A model generated the notes under the pieces. It had not been told where the DNA came from. It did not search any database and worked only from the letters and a program-made list of their open reading frames with translations. A stretch of DNA of 24,227 nucleotides, from positions 1 to 24,227 of IMG/VR virus record IMGVR_UViG_3300025096_000131. One strand, given 5' to 3'. The translations under genes and the position numbers were made by a program. Origin of the DNA: a virus. This document shows positions 1 to 4,005 of this stretch, one piece after another. How positions within the stretch are numbered: position 1 is the first letter of the stretch; each line of letters starts with the position of its first letter.

Positions 1-50
1 ACTATAAGCACTATGAATGTATCAGTTTATACTGAATAATTGCATTAAAT

Positions 51-98
51 GTGTTTTAAAACAAAAAAAAGGTGTTTTTAAATGTATATGAGTGTTTT
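51..98 (+). repeat. Three phased GTGTTTT repeats in an AT-rich tract
   Basis: GTGTTTT occurs at 51-57, 72-78 and 92-98, that is, with steps of 21 and 20 bases, about two helical turns each. Each copy lies in very AT-rich sequence, and an A8 run sits at 63-70. The exact DnaA-type box at 104-112 follows directly. Phased AT-rich repeats next to DnaA boxes are the usual layout of an unwinding element in bacterial origins, but the repeat is short and could be a chance result of T-rich sequence. Confidence 0.45.
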
Positions 99-178
99 AT
101 GAGTTTTCCACAGGGCTGTTAATAACGCAGTGTTATATGTGGAATAAAGTGATATAAATGCTCCTGCTGTTATCAGTG

Positions 179-217
179 GAAAAGCATCATTCTGTCACTG
201 TAGAAAAGCATCATTCT
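179..217 (+). repeat. Direct repeat GAAAAGCATCATTCT, two copies
   Basis: The 15-base unit occurs at 179-193 and 203-217, 24 bases apart start to start. Each copy overlaps the end of a one-mismatch DnaA-type box on the - strand (175-183 and 199-207), so the larger repeated unit is box plus GCATCATTCT. This suggests a duplicated protein-binding unit within the origin-like region. Confidence 0.7.
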
Positions 218-237
218 TATAGTGATCTAGGCGAGCA

Positions 238-286
238 TTGTAACATTTTTTCATGAAAATGTCAATGCATTTGTAACATTTTTTCA
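238..286 (+). repeat. Direct repeat TTGTAACATTTTTTCA, two copies, with TGTAACA motif
   Basis: The 16-base unit is at 238-253 and 271-286. The core TGTAACA appears a third time at 338-344, followed by the inverted GTTACA at 351-356 after a seven-base spacer. A perfect 12-base palindrome, TTTTCATGAAAA, overlaps the first copy at 248-259. These iteron-like elements fill the space between the outlying box at 104 and the dense DnaA-box cluster at 367-524, and could be initiator-binding or strand-opening sequence. Confidence 0.65.
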
Positions 287-366
287 CTATAATACCAAAC
301 CAGTTCAGTATAACTTATAGTATGAGTATCTGTAATATGTAACACAAACAGTTACAGCACTAAAAG

Positions 367-398
367 TTTTCCACAGCCCTGTGGAAAAGAGTACTCTT
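367..398. repeat. Two adjacent perfect palindromes in the DnaA-box cluster
   Basis: At 367-388 two DnaA-type boxes face each other (TTTTCCACAG, two bases, CTGTGGAAAA), giving 10-base arms that could form a hairpin or bind a symmetric pair of protein monomers. It overlaps by two bases a second perfect palindrome, AAGAGTACTCTT, at 387-398. Neither is followed by a T-run, so they are not ordinary terminators. Confidence 0.7.
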
Positions 399-607
399 AA
401 GAGTTCTCCACAGCCCCCTGTAGGGCTGTGGAAAAATAGTTTTCCACATTTCCACAGGTTTTTCCACAGGGTTTTCCACAGCCTTGTGGATAACTTTATA
501 GTTTTTCCACAGCCCTGTGGATAACTATAACAAACATAGAACCACAGTTTAGGTGCTTATATGTTAGTTACCTCTAAAGTGTACCTGTTGTATAAGGACA
601 CACACCC

Positions 608-636
608 TTGACTTTTGTAAGACGCTGCCCTATAAT
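608..636 (+). promoter_or_regulatory. Near-consensus sigma70 (early-type) promoter
   Basis: The -35 element TTGACT is at 608-613 and the -10 element TATAAT at 631-636, separated by exactly 17 bases. Transcription would start near 643. The promoter lies 84 bases downstream of the last DnaA-type box and 70 bases upstream of the 706 start codon. T4-like cyanophages use host sigma70-type promoters for early genes, so the two small ORFs downstream are probably early. The stretch from 525 to 607 shows nothing else I can name. Confidence 0.75.
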
Positions 637-705
637 AACAGTATAATTCAATAAGACCTGGGACGTCTCTAAAAGCACCACTATCTAACACAAACCGTTT
701 TTATT

Positions 706-810
706 ATGTCGAAATCATTTGCCCTATTCCTTCTTGAGAATACTGACAACGGAAATGATATACTTGCAGTGCTAGATGATATCAGCGAGGTAACAGATAC
801 AGTGCTCTGA
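706..810 (+). CDS. Small unknown protein, 34 residues, probably early
   Basis: The ORF runs from ATG at 706 to TGA at 808-810 and gives a 34-residue acidic protein rich in Asp, Leu and Val, starting MSKSFALFLLEN and ending in DTVL. No Shine-Dalgarno is visible; the leader is pyrimidine- and AT-rich (TTTTTATT directly before ATG). It is the first ORF after the sigma70-type promoter at 608-636. The peptide AVLDDI resembles AVLDSI of the next ORF, and the 20 bases before both start codons are similar, which suggests a duplicated pair. I do not recognise the protein. Its shortness means it could be a chance ORF, but promoter, position and likeness to the neighbour favour a real gene. Confidence 0.5.
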   Translation: MSKSFALFLLENTDNGNDILAVLDDISEVTDTVL

Positions 811-853
811 GCAACGCAAACTACACATTAATTAACACACAATTCTTATTATC

Positions 854-1030
854 ATGCCAACAGTAATTGACCGCCTAGTCGACGCACAAACCAGCACAGA
901 AGTGCGTGCAGTTCTTGACAGTATCGTAAGCACAGATTCAGGTGCAGATAGTGTTAGTTTCAACGCACAATCTACCAGTGCTTCAGTAACATCTACCTTT
1001 GGTACAGTTTCTGATACTGTGGTCTTCTAA
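854..1030 (+). CDS. Small unknown Ser/Thr/Val-rich protein, 58 residues
   Basis: The ORF runs from ATG at 854 to TAA at 1028-1030 and encodes 58 residues, starting MPTVIDRLVDAQTS. The first half looks helical and includes AVLDSI, also found with one change in the ORF at 706-810. The second half is low-complexity Ser/Thr/Val (QSTSASVTSTFG) and ends SDTVVF. It lies 43 bases after the previous ORF and should share its early promoter. The leader TAACACACAATTCTTATT resembles that of the neighbour (TAACACAAACCGTTTTTATT). No Shine-Dalgarno is visible. No family is recognised. A 10-bp hairpin lies just downstream. Confidence 0.6.
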   Translation: MPTVIDRLVDAQTSTEVRAVLDSIVSTDSGADSVSFNAQSTSASVTSTFGTVSDTVVF

Positions 1031-1050
1031 TTGTAACGTCACAGTGTTAC

Positions 1051-1077
1051 TTAGTGGGGGTATTATGCCCCCTCTGA
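1051..1077 (+). other. Hairpin after the small-ORF pair, no U-tract
   Basis: GGGGG at 1056-1060 pairs with CCCCC at 1068-1072 around a seven-base loop. The stem extends past one T-T mismatch to 1051 and 1077, giving nine pairs of ten. No T-run follows, so it is not a standard intrinsic terminator; it may protect the 3' end of the upstream transcript. The rest of the gap to 1205 holds the 10-base palindrome GCCTTAAGGC at 1116-1125 and repeated GATGCC, and no ORF I would defend. Confidence 0.5.
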
Positions 1078-1205
1078 GCGTTATGATTTGGACAGTGTTT
1101 TTGCCCCTACGTGATGCCTTAAGGCGAAGCGATGCCCCCCATAAGGGTTAACGAAAAAAAGCAAACTACCCTAACCTACAAAAGTGGGTACATGCATGCG
1201 ATAAA

Positions 1206-1213
1206 AATAAATA
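1206..1213 (+). promoter_or_regulatory. Late-promoter-like box AATAAATA
   Basis: AATAAATA fits the NATAAATA late motif of T4-like cyanophages (T4: TATAAATA). It lies 36 bases before the GTG at 1250, similar to the spacing in front of the glycosyltransferase. The surroundings are very A-rich, so a chance match is possible. Confidence 0.45.
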
Positions 1214-1249
1214 ATCATATAAAAAAAATTCCCCCCAGGTATAACACTA

Positions 1250-1426
1250 GTGTTTAAACCTTTTGAACTTCTTTGGAACATCGTTAGATTTCCATTCTTT
1301 ATTATGGTCGGGACCTTATGTCTTATCCTTTTTAATATTTTGCCTTATATCCATTGGTTGATATTAGGATTAATATTGGGAGGGATTTTGCTTTGGATAT
1401 ATACATCAAGAATTAAGGAAGTATGA
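1250..1426 (+). CDS. Small two-helix membrane protein, GTG start
   Basis: Reading from GTG at 1250 to TGA at 1424-1426 gives 58 residues: a short N-terminus (MFKPFELLWN), a hydrophobic stretch at about residues 12-31, a Pro-containing turn, a second hydrophobic stretch at about 33-51, and a basic end (TSRIKEV). This predicts two transmembrane helices joined by a tight hairpin, probably in the host inner membrane. AGG at 1237-1239 may act as a ribosome site. The stop overlaps the next gene's ATG (ATGA at 1423-1426), the usual sign of translational coupling. An ATG at codon 19 would remove the first helix, so GTG is preferred. The fold resembles small holin-like proteins only in general form, and no function is assigned. 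Confidence 0.6.
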   Translation: MFKPFELLWNIVRFPFFIMVGTLCLILFNILPYIHWLILGLILGGILLWIYTSRIKEV

Positions 1427-1647
1427 TAAAAAAATCCTCAGAAAAAATTGCTACGCACGAGAAGGTTTATCACATCTATGCAAAGGAGCGATGTCTATAT
1501 CATAATTTAAATGTGGAAGATTTTGAGGAGAAATGGGAAATGTTGAATATAATGGTTGGTATACTTAAAACTGATTATCAAACTGACGATTTACAATACG
1601 TTGAAGTAGAAGAAACCCCCACCGATAAAGAAGAGAATTCATATTGA
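1423..1647 (+). CDS. Unknown 74-residue protein coupled to the membrane protein
   Basis: It starts at the ATG inside the ATGA overlap with the membrane protein and ends at TGA 1645-1647. The protein is hydrophilic and probably helical: Lys-rich N-terminus (MIKKSSEKIATHEKV), a middle with Tyr, Cys and His (KERCLYHNLNVEDFEEKW), and an acidic tail (VEVEETPTDKEENSY). No domain is recognised. The overlap suggests equimolar production with the membrane protein and perhaps a shared role. Its stop codon lies within the -35 element of the promoter for the glycosyltransferase gene. Confidence 0.75.
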   Translation: MIKKSSEKIATHEKVYHIYAKERCLYHNLNVEDFEEKWEMLNIMVGILKTDYQTDDLQYVEVEETPTDKEENSY

Positions 1648-1672
1648 CAATTACTAAATAAACTGTTAAAAT
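1644..1672 (+). promoter_or_regulatory. Overlapping sigma70-type and late-type promoter
   Basis: TTGACA at 1644-1649 and TAAAAT at 1667-1672 are separated by exactly 17 bases, a near-consensus sigma70 promoter with a predicted start near 1679. Inside the spacer is CTAAATA (1654-1660), the late-type motif also seen before gp25. The glycosyltransferase ATG follows at 1699. The gene may be read both early (host sigma70) and late (phage sigma). Confidence 0.65.
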
Positions 1673-1698
1673 AATGATGAAATGGAGAGTATTATTTC

Positions 1699-2523
1699 AT
1701 GGCTAAAGGATTTACGGTAAAAGCAAAGAACCCTACGTCGCACAAATCTCAACCAGATAAACCACAATGGGATATTGATGCTATTAAAGCACGAATGCGA
1801 GGTAAGACTATTGTATTCTGTCTACCTGGACGAGGCGTATCATATGTCTTTCTAAAGAACTTCGTACAACTGTGTTTTGATATGGTACAGAACCAGATGA
1901 GTATCCAGATTAGTCAGGATTACTCCTCTATGGTTAACTTTGCACGTTGTAAGTGTCTAGGTGCTAACGTATTACGTGGACCAGATCAGATTCCATGGGA
2001 TGGTAAACTTAAGTACGATTATCAACTATGGATTGATAGTGATATTGTGTTTACCTCTGAGAAGTTTTGGCAACTATGCGATTTGGCAGTTCCTGAAGAA
2101 TCAGTTAATGAGGATGGATCTACTAATGAAGAGGTATTAATGGATCATGCAATTACTGCTGGTTGGTATTCTACTGAAGATGGACGAACTACGTCCGTTG
2201 CACATTGGTTAGATGAAGACGATTTCAGAAACAATGGCGGCGTAATGAATCATGAAATGGTCGATGGTATCTCTAAGCGGAATAAACCTTTCACTGTCGA
2301 TTATACTGGTTTTGGTTGGGTAATGATTAAGAAGGGCGTATTTGAACATCCAGAGATGAAGTATCCTTGGTTTGCGCCTAAGATGCAAGTATTTGAATCT
2401 GGCGCAGTACAAGATATGTGCGGCGAAGACGTTAGTTTCTGTCTCGATGCTATCGATGCTGAATTTAAAATTTGGTGCGATCCTAGGATTAGAGTAGGAC
2501 ATGAAAAGCAAAGGGTAATTTGA
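1699..2523 (+). CDS. Glycosyltransferase, GT-A fold (GT2-like)
   Basis: The protein has 274 residues. After a basic, probably disordered N-terminus (1-25), a strand and turn IVFCLPGRGVS (38-48) fit the nucleotide-sugar entry of a GT-A fold. WIDSDIVF (111-118) holds the DxD metal and nucleotide-sugar motif (D113, D115). TGFGWVMIKKGVFEH (203-217) and GEDVSFCLDA (242-251) match the acceptor-side region of GT2-like enzymes, with E243-D244 a candidate catalytic pair; H268 near the end may be a metal ligand. These motifs predict sugar transfer from a nucleotide donor, in the host cytoplasm. The target could be phage DNA, a virion protein or a host glycan; the sequence does not say. GGAG at 1684-1687 could be a ribosome site. 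Transcription probably starts at 1644-1672. Confidence 0.85.
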   Translation: MAKGFTVKAKNPTSHKSQPDKPQWDIDAIKARMRGKTIVFCLPGRGVSYVFLKNFVQLCFDMVQNQMSIQISQDYSSMVNFARCKCLGANVLRGPDQIPWDGKLKYDYQLWIDSDIVFTSEKFWQLCDLAVPEESVNEDGSTNEEVLMDHAITAGWYSTEDGRTTSVAHWLDEDDFRNNGGVMNHEMVDGISKRNKPFTVDYTGFGWVMIKKGVFEHPEMKYPWFAPKMQVFESGAVQDMCGEDVSFCLDAIDAEFKIWCDPRIRVGHEKQRVI

Positions 2524-2524
2524 G

Positions 2525-2734
2525 ATGAAACTTCTTAGAAGTTTAGAGAATAAGTTTTTTGAGTATTGCTTAGCAGTAAGAGATAACGATTCATTATGGG
2601 ATCTTACTGCTATGACGCTTACGCATCTTTCCGAAAGAGATGGGGTAGATTTTAGAGTTAGTGCTACCCCAGAATCAGTTAAAAGAAAATTAGTAACTAC
2701 CTATATGAGAGGTGACATTAATGGTAAGAATTAG
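2525..2734 (+). CDS. Unknown 69-residue protein
   Basis: ATG at 2525 lies one base after the glycosyltransferase stop, and the ORF ends at TAG 2732-2734, so the two genes are probably translated together. The protein is mixed-charge and looks alpha-helical, starting MKLLRSLENKFFEYCLAVRD and ending in a basic tail (MRGDINGKN). It has no transmembrane segment and one Cys, and I recognise no motif. The next gene begins inside its last five codons (2721), so this belongs to a tightly packed string of short genes. Confidence 0.75.
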   Translation: MKLLRSLENKFFEYCLAVRDNDSLWDLTAMTLTHLSERDGVDFRVSATPESVKRKLVTTYMRGDINGKN

Positions 2735-2870
2735 AAAAGGACTACTAGGTGGTTCAGATTATATTGATTCCATCCCTAAGAAGACCCGTCAGGGTCATGG
2801 GAAACATACAAAATATACTGCGACTAGTAGAAATAATGCTAAGAAAGTATATAGAGGTCAAGGTAAATAA
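2721..2870 (+). CDS. Small, very basic conserved-type protein, 49 residues
   Basis: From ATG at 2721, overlapping the previous gene by 14 bases, to TAA at 2868-2870. The 49 residues are strongly basic: MVRIRKGLLGGSDYIDSIP, then KKTRQGHGKHTKYTATSR, then a C-terminal KKVYRGQGK. The Lys/Arg/Gly composition and lack of a hydrophobic core suggest a nucleic-acid- or ribosome-associated peptide. From memory, very similar short proteins of unknown function occur in many T4-like cyanophages, which supports a real gene. The next gene's ATG overlaps its stop (TAATG). Confidence 0.75.
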   Translation: MVRIRKGLLGGSDYIDSIPKKTRQGHGKHTKYTATSRNNAKKVYRGQGK

Positions 2871-3043
2871 TGGCTATTAGATTACCAGCATGGTTTCGTA
2901 GAGAAATAAAAAAGATAGTTCGGGAAGCAATGGATGAATGGACTGTTGATTGTGAGTACTTAACGCCTAATAAAGGTGAAGGTCGTTATTATTGTTCTAA
3001 ACCTGATTGTGAAGGGGTTGCATTTAATACAGAAAATTCCTGA
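2870..3043 (+). CDS. Unknown 57-residue protein with three cysteines
   Basis: ATG at 2870 shares its A with the preceding stop codon (TAATG), and the ORF ends at TGA 3041-3043, giving 57 residues. The N-terminal half is a basic amphipathic helix (MAIRLPAWFRREIKKIVREA). The second half holds Cys in DCEYL, YYC and PDC, which could form a small metal site, but only three Cys are present and none of the spacings matches a named zinc motif. It is the last gene of its unit; the terminator stem starts at the last base of the stop codon. Confidence 0.7.
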   Translation: MAIRLPAWFRREIKKIVREAMDEWTVDCEYLTPNKGEGRYYCSKPDCEGVAFNTENS

Positions 3044-3066
3044 CCCCCTCTGTGGGGTTTTTTTTT
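3043..3066 (+). terminator. Rho-independent terminator
   Basis: ACCCC (3043-3047) pairs with GGGGT (3054-3058) around a six-base loop, followed by nine T's (3058-3066). It closes the unit that runs from the glycosyltransferase through the three small genes. A late-type promoter box follows 44 bases later. Confidence 0.85.
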
Positions 3067-3109
3067 ATGGTTTCCTAAAAAATAGCGGAAACCCTTGCGT
3101 CGCTCTATA

Positions 3110-3116
3110 GTAAATA
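3110..3116 (+). promoter_or_regulatory. Late-promoter-like box GTAAATA
   Basis: GTAAATA resembles the CTAAATA boxes ahead of gp25 and the glycosyltransferase gene. It follows a terminator, as expected for a new transcription unit. It lies 10 bases from the ATG at 3127 but 22 bases from the ATG at 3139; the second figure matches gp25 (24) and gp8 (19). Confidence 0.4.
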
Positions 3117-3126
3117 GTAACGTTGG

Positions 3127-3408
3127 ATGTTAAAAGCGATGACTAACGCAACTGAACACGATTTGGATCATGAAGTTTATCTTGACCCTAAAGATAATAA
3201 GGAACATATTAATGGTGGGGTACTTGAGTATTCTAAGGAAGATTTAAAAACTTCTCATGCTTATTATGATGAGTACCATAAAAATGATGAAATTGATCCC
3301 AATAGTGGTAAAATCAATGATTATCATACACGACACCAAGATTCAAAATTAGAGGTGTATTGTGAGAATCATCCTGATGCATTCGAATGTAGAGTTTACG
3401 ACGAATAA
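3127..3408 (+). CDS. Protein with a CP12-type C-terminal tail
   Basis: This 93-residue, hydrophilic, probably disordered protein has eight His and many Asp/Glu. Its last 15 residues, CENHPDAFECRVYDE (79-93), match the C-terminal CP12 signature CxxNPxxxECRxYxD: two Cys with eight residues between them, Pro in the fifth position, ECR, then Tyr and an acidic end. In CP12 this disulfide loop binds GAPDH and, with PRK, shuts down the Calvin cycle in the dark; cyanophages are known to carry cp12. Differences are clear: the N-terminal Cys pair and the AWDxVEEL helix of host CP12 are absent, and residues 1-70 match nothing I know. It could be a divergent phage CP12 or an unrelated protein carrying a mimic tail. 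The longest reading is given; ATG 3139 (89 residues) fits the promoter spacing better. Confidence 0.65.
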   Translation: MLKAMTNATEHDLDHEVYLDPKDNKEHINGGVLEYSKEDLKTSHAYYDEYHKNDEIDPNSGKINDYHTRHQDSKLEVYCENHPDAFECRVYDE

Positions 3409-3410
3409 AA

Positions 3411-3569
3411 ATGGACAGAATAACTAAGAGTGAATTTCTAAGAGAAATTTCTAATGATAGTGCTACACCTAAACAAAGTAAAGTTTCGGAACACAACGAC
3501 CTCTATTTTATAGATGAAGAAGGTGAGCAGGATCCTAAAAATGATCCTATTACATTAAATGAATTTTAG
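3411..3569 (+). CDS. Unknown acidic 52-residue protein
   Basis: It starts two bases after the stop of the CP12-tailed gene (ATG 3411) and ends at TAG 3567-3569. The 52 residues begin MDRITKSEFLREIS and become acidic (FIDEEGEQDPKNDP). No Cys, no membrane segment and no recognised domain are seen; it is probably soluble and partly disordered. Tight spacing places it on the same transcript as the CP12-tailed gene, so a linked role is possible. The gp25 promoter box begins four bases after its stop. Confidence 0.65.
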   Translation: MDRITKSEFLREISNDSATPKQSKVSEHNDLYFIDEEGEQDPKNDPITLNEF

Positions 3570-3572
3570 TGA

Positions 3573-3579
3573 CTAAATA
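3573..3579 (+). promoter_or_regulatory. Late promoter box CTAAATA before gp25
   Basis: CTAAATA sits 24 bases upstream of the GTG start of gp25. The same seven bases occur at 1654-1660, and related boxes occur at 1206-1213, 3110-3116 and 19415-19422. Late structural genes of T4-like cyanophages are read from such -10-only boxes by the phage late sigma factor (gp55 family). This one probably drives gp25, gp6 and the giant gene. Confidence 0.65.
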
Positions 3580-3603
3580 AGATAGAAATCTTGTAGTAAG
3601 AAA

Positions 3604-4005
3604 GTGCCTGTACAAAGGGTAAGTCAATCATTTAAGGATATTAGCGCTACTTTTCAGATTAATCCTCTGAATAGAGATCTAATATCTTTAAATAATTCTT
3701 ATGCTATTGCAAGATCCCTTCGTAATCTTATTATGACAGTTCCAGGTGATCGTCCTTTTAATCCTGTTTTAGGATCACAAGTGACGAATTTACTTTTTGA
3801 AAAACTGGATAAATTGACTGCTGTTACCATCAAATCTGAAATTGTAAACACTATAGAAAACTTTGAACCTAGAGTTAGGTTAAATGAAGTTATAGTAAAT
3901 GCTCAATCTGATAAAAATCAATTTGATGTTATAATTCAATACTACATTGTTGGTATTGATGTTCAGTTACAAGAGCTCACATTCGCATTAGAACCCACTA
4001 GGTAA
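3604..4005 (+). CDS. gp25: Baseplate wedge protein gp25 (GPW/gp25 family)
   Basis: The 133-residue length matches T4 gp25 (132). Diagnostic family features are GDRPFNP at 48-54 and the EPR motif at 88-90 (NFEPRVRL), followed by beta strands and an acidic-aromatic C-terminus. gp25 sits in the inner baseplate, binds the gp6 dimer and gp53, and helps start sheath assembly. The start is GTG at 3604: the in-frame codon two positions upstream is a stop (TAG), and no later start keeps the conserved N-terminus. No clear Shine-Dalgarno is present. gp6 begins on the base after its stop codon, so the two subunits are probably coupled in translation, as suits their shared assembly. Confidence 0.95.
   Translation: MPVQRVSQSFKDISATFQINPLNRDLISLNNSYAIARSLRNLIMTVPGDRPFNPVLGSQVTNLLFEKLDKLTAVTIKSEIVNTIENFEPRVRLNEVIVNAQSDKNQFDVIIQYYIVGIDVQLQELTFALEPTR

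Larger units (their letters stand above)
104..524. other. Cluster of DnaA-type boxes, origin-like or DnaA-titrating region
   Basis: Ten exact nine-base boxes are present. TTTTCCACA lies on + at 104-112, 367-375, 440-448, 460-468, 472-480 and 503-511, and on - at 380-388 and 427-435. TTATCCACA lies on - at 485-493 and 516-524. One-mismatch copies are at 175-183, 199-207, 404-412 and 448-456, with a weaker one at 138-146. TTATCCACA is the E. coli DnaA consensus, and TTTTCCACA is the form reported for cyanobacteria. Nine of the ten exact boxes fall within 158 bases, and I saw none elsewhere in the window. Possible roles are a DnaA-dependent origin, a sink for host DnaA, or control of the promoter at 608-636. 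No initiator gene lies nearby, so function is inferred. Confidence 0.7.

Noticed and set aside
367-524. CRISPR-like array
   Set aside because: The repeats are only nine bases, lie in both orientations, and have irregular gaps of 0 to about 30 bases, so there are no uniform spacers. DnaA-type boxes explain them better.
1250-1426. Calling the two-helix protein a holin
   Set aside because: Two hydrophobic helices and a charged tail are too general; no endolysin gene is next to it in the window.
2209-2511. 100-codon open frame on the - strand inside the glycosyltransferase gene
   Set aside because: It lies wholly within a gene with clear GT motifs, has no promoter or ribosome site, and its composition is what the antisense of that gene would give.
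3127-3408. Ordinary full-length CP12
   Set aside because: Only the C-terminal loop matches. The N-terminal Cys pair and the AWDxVEEL core are absent, so it is called CP12-tailed and not cp12.
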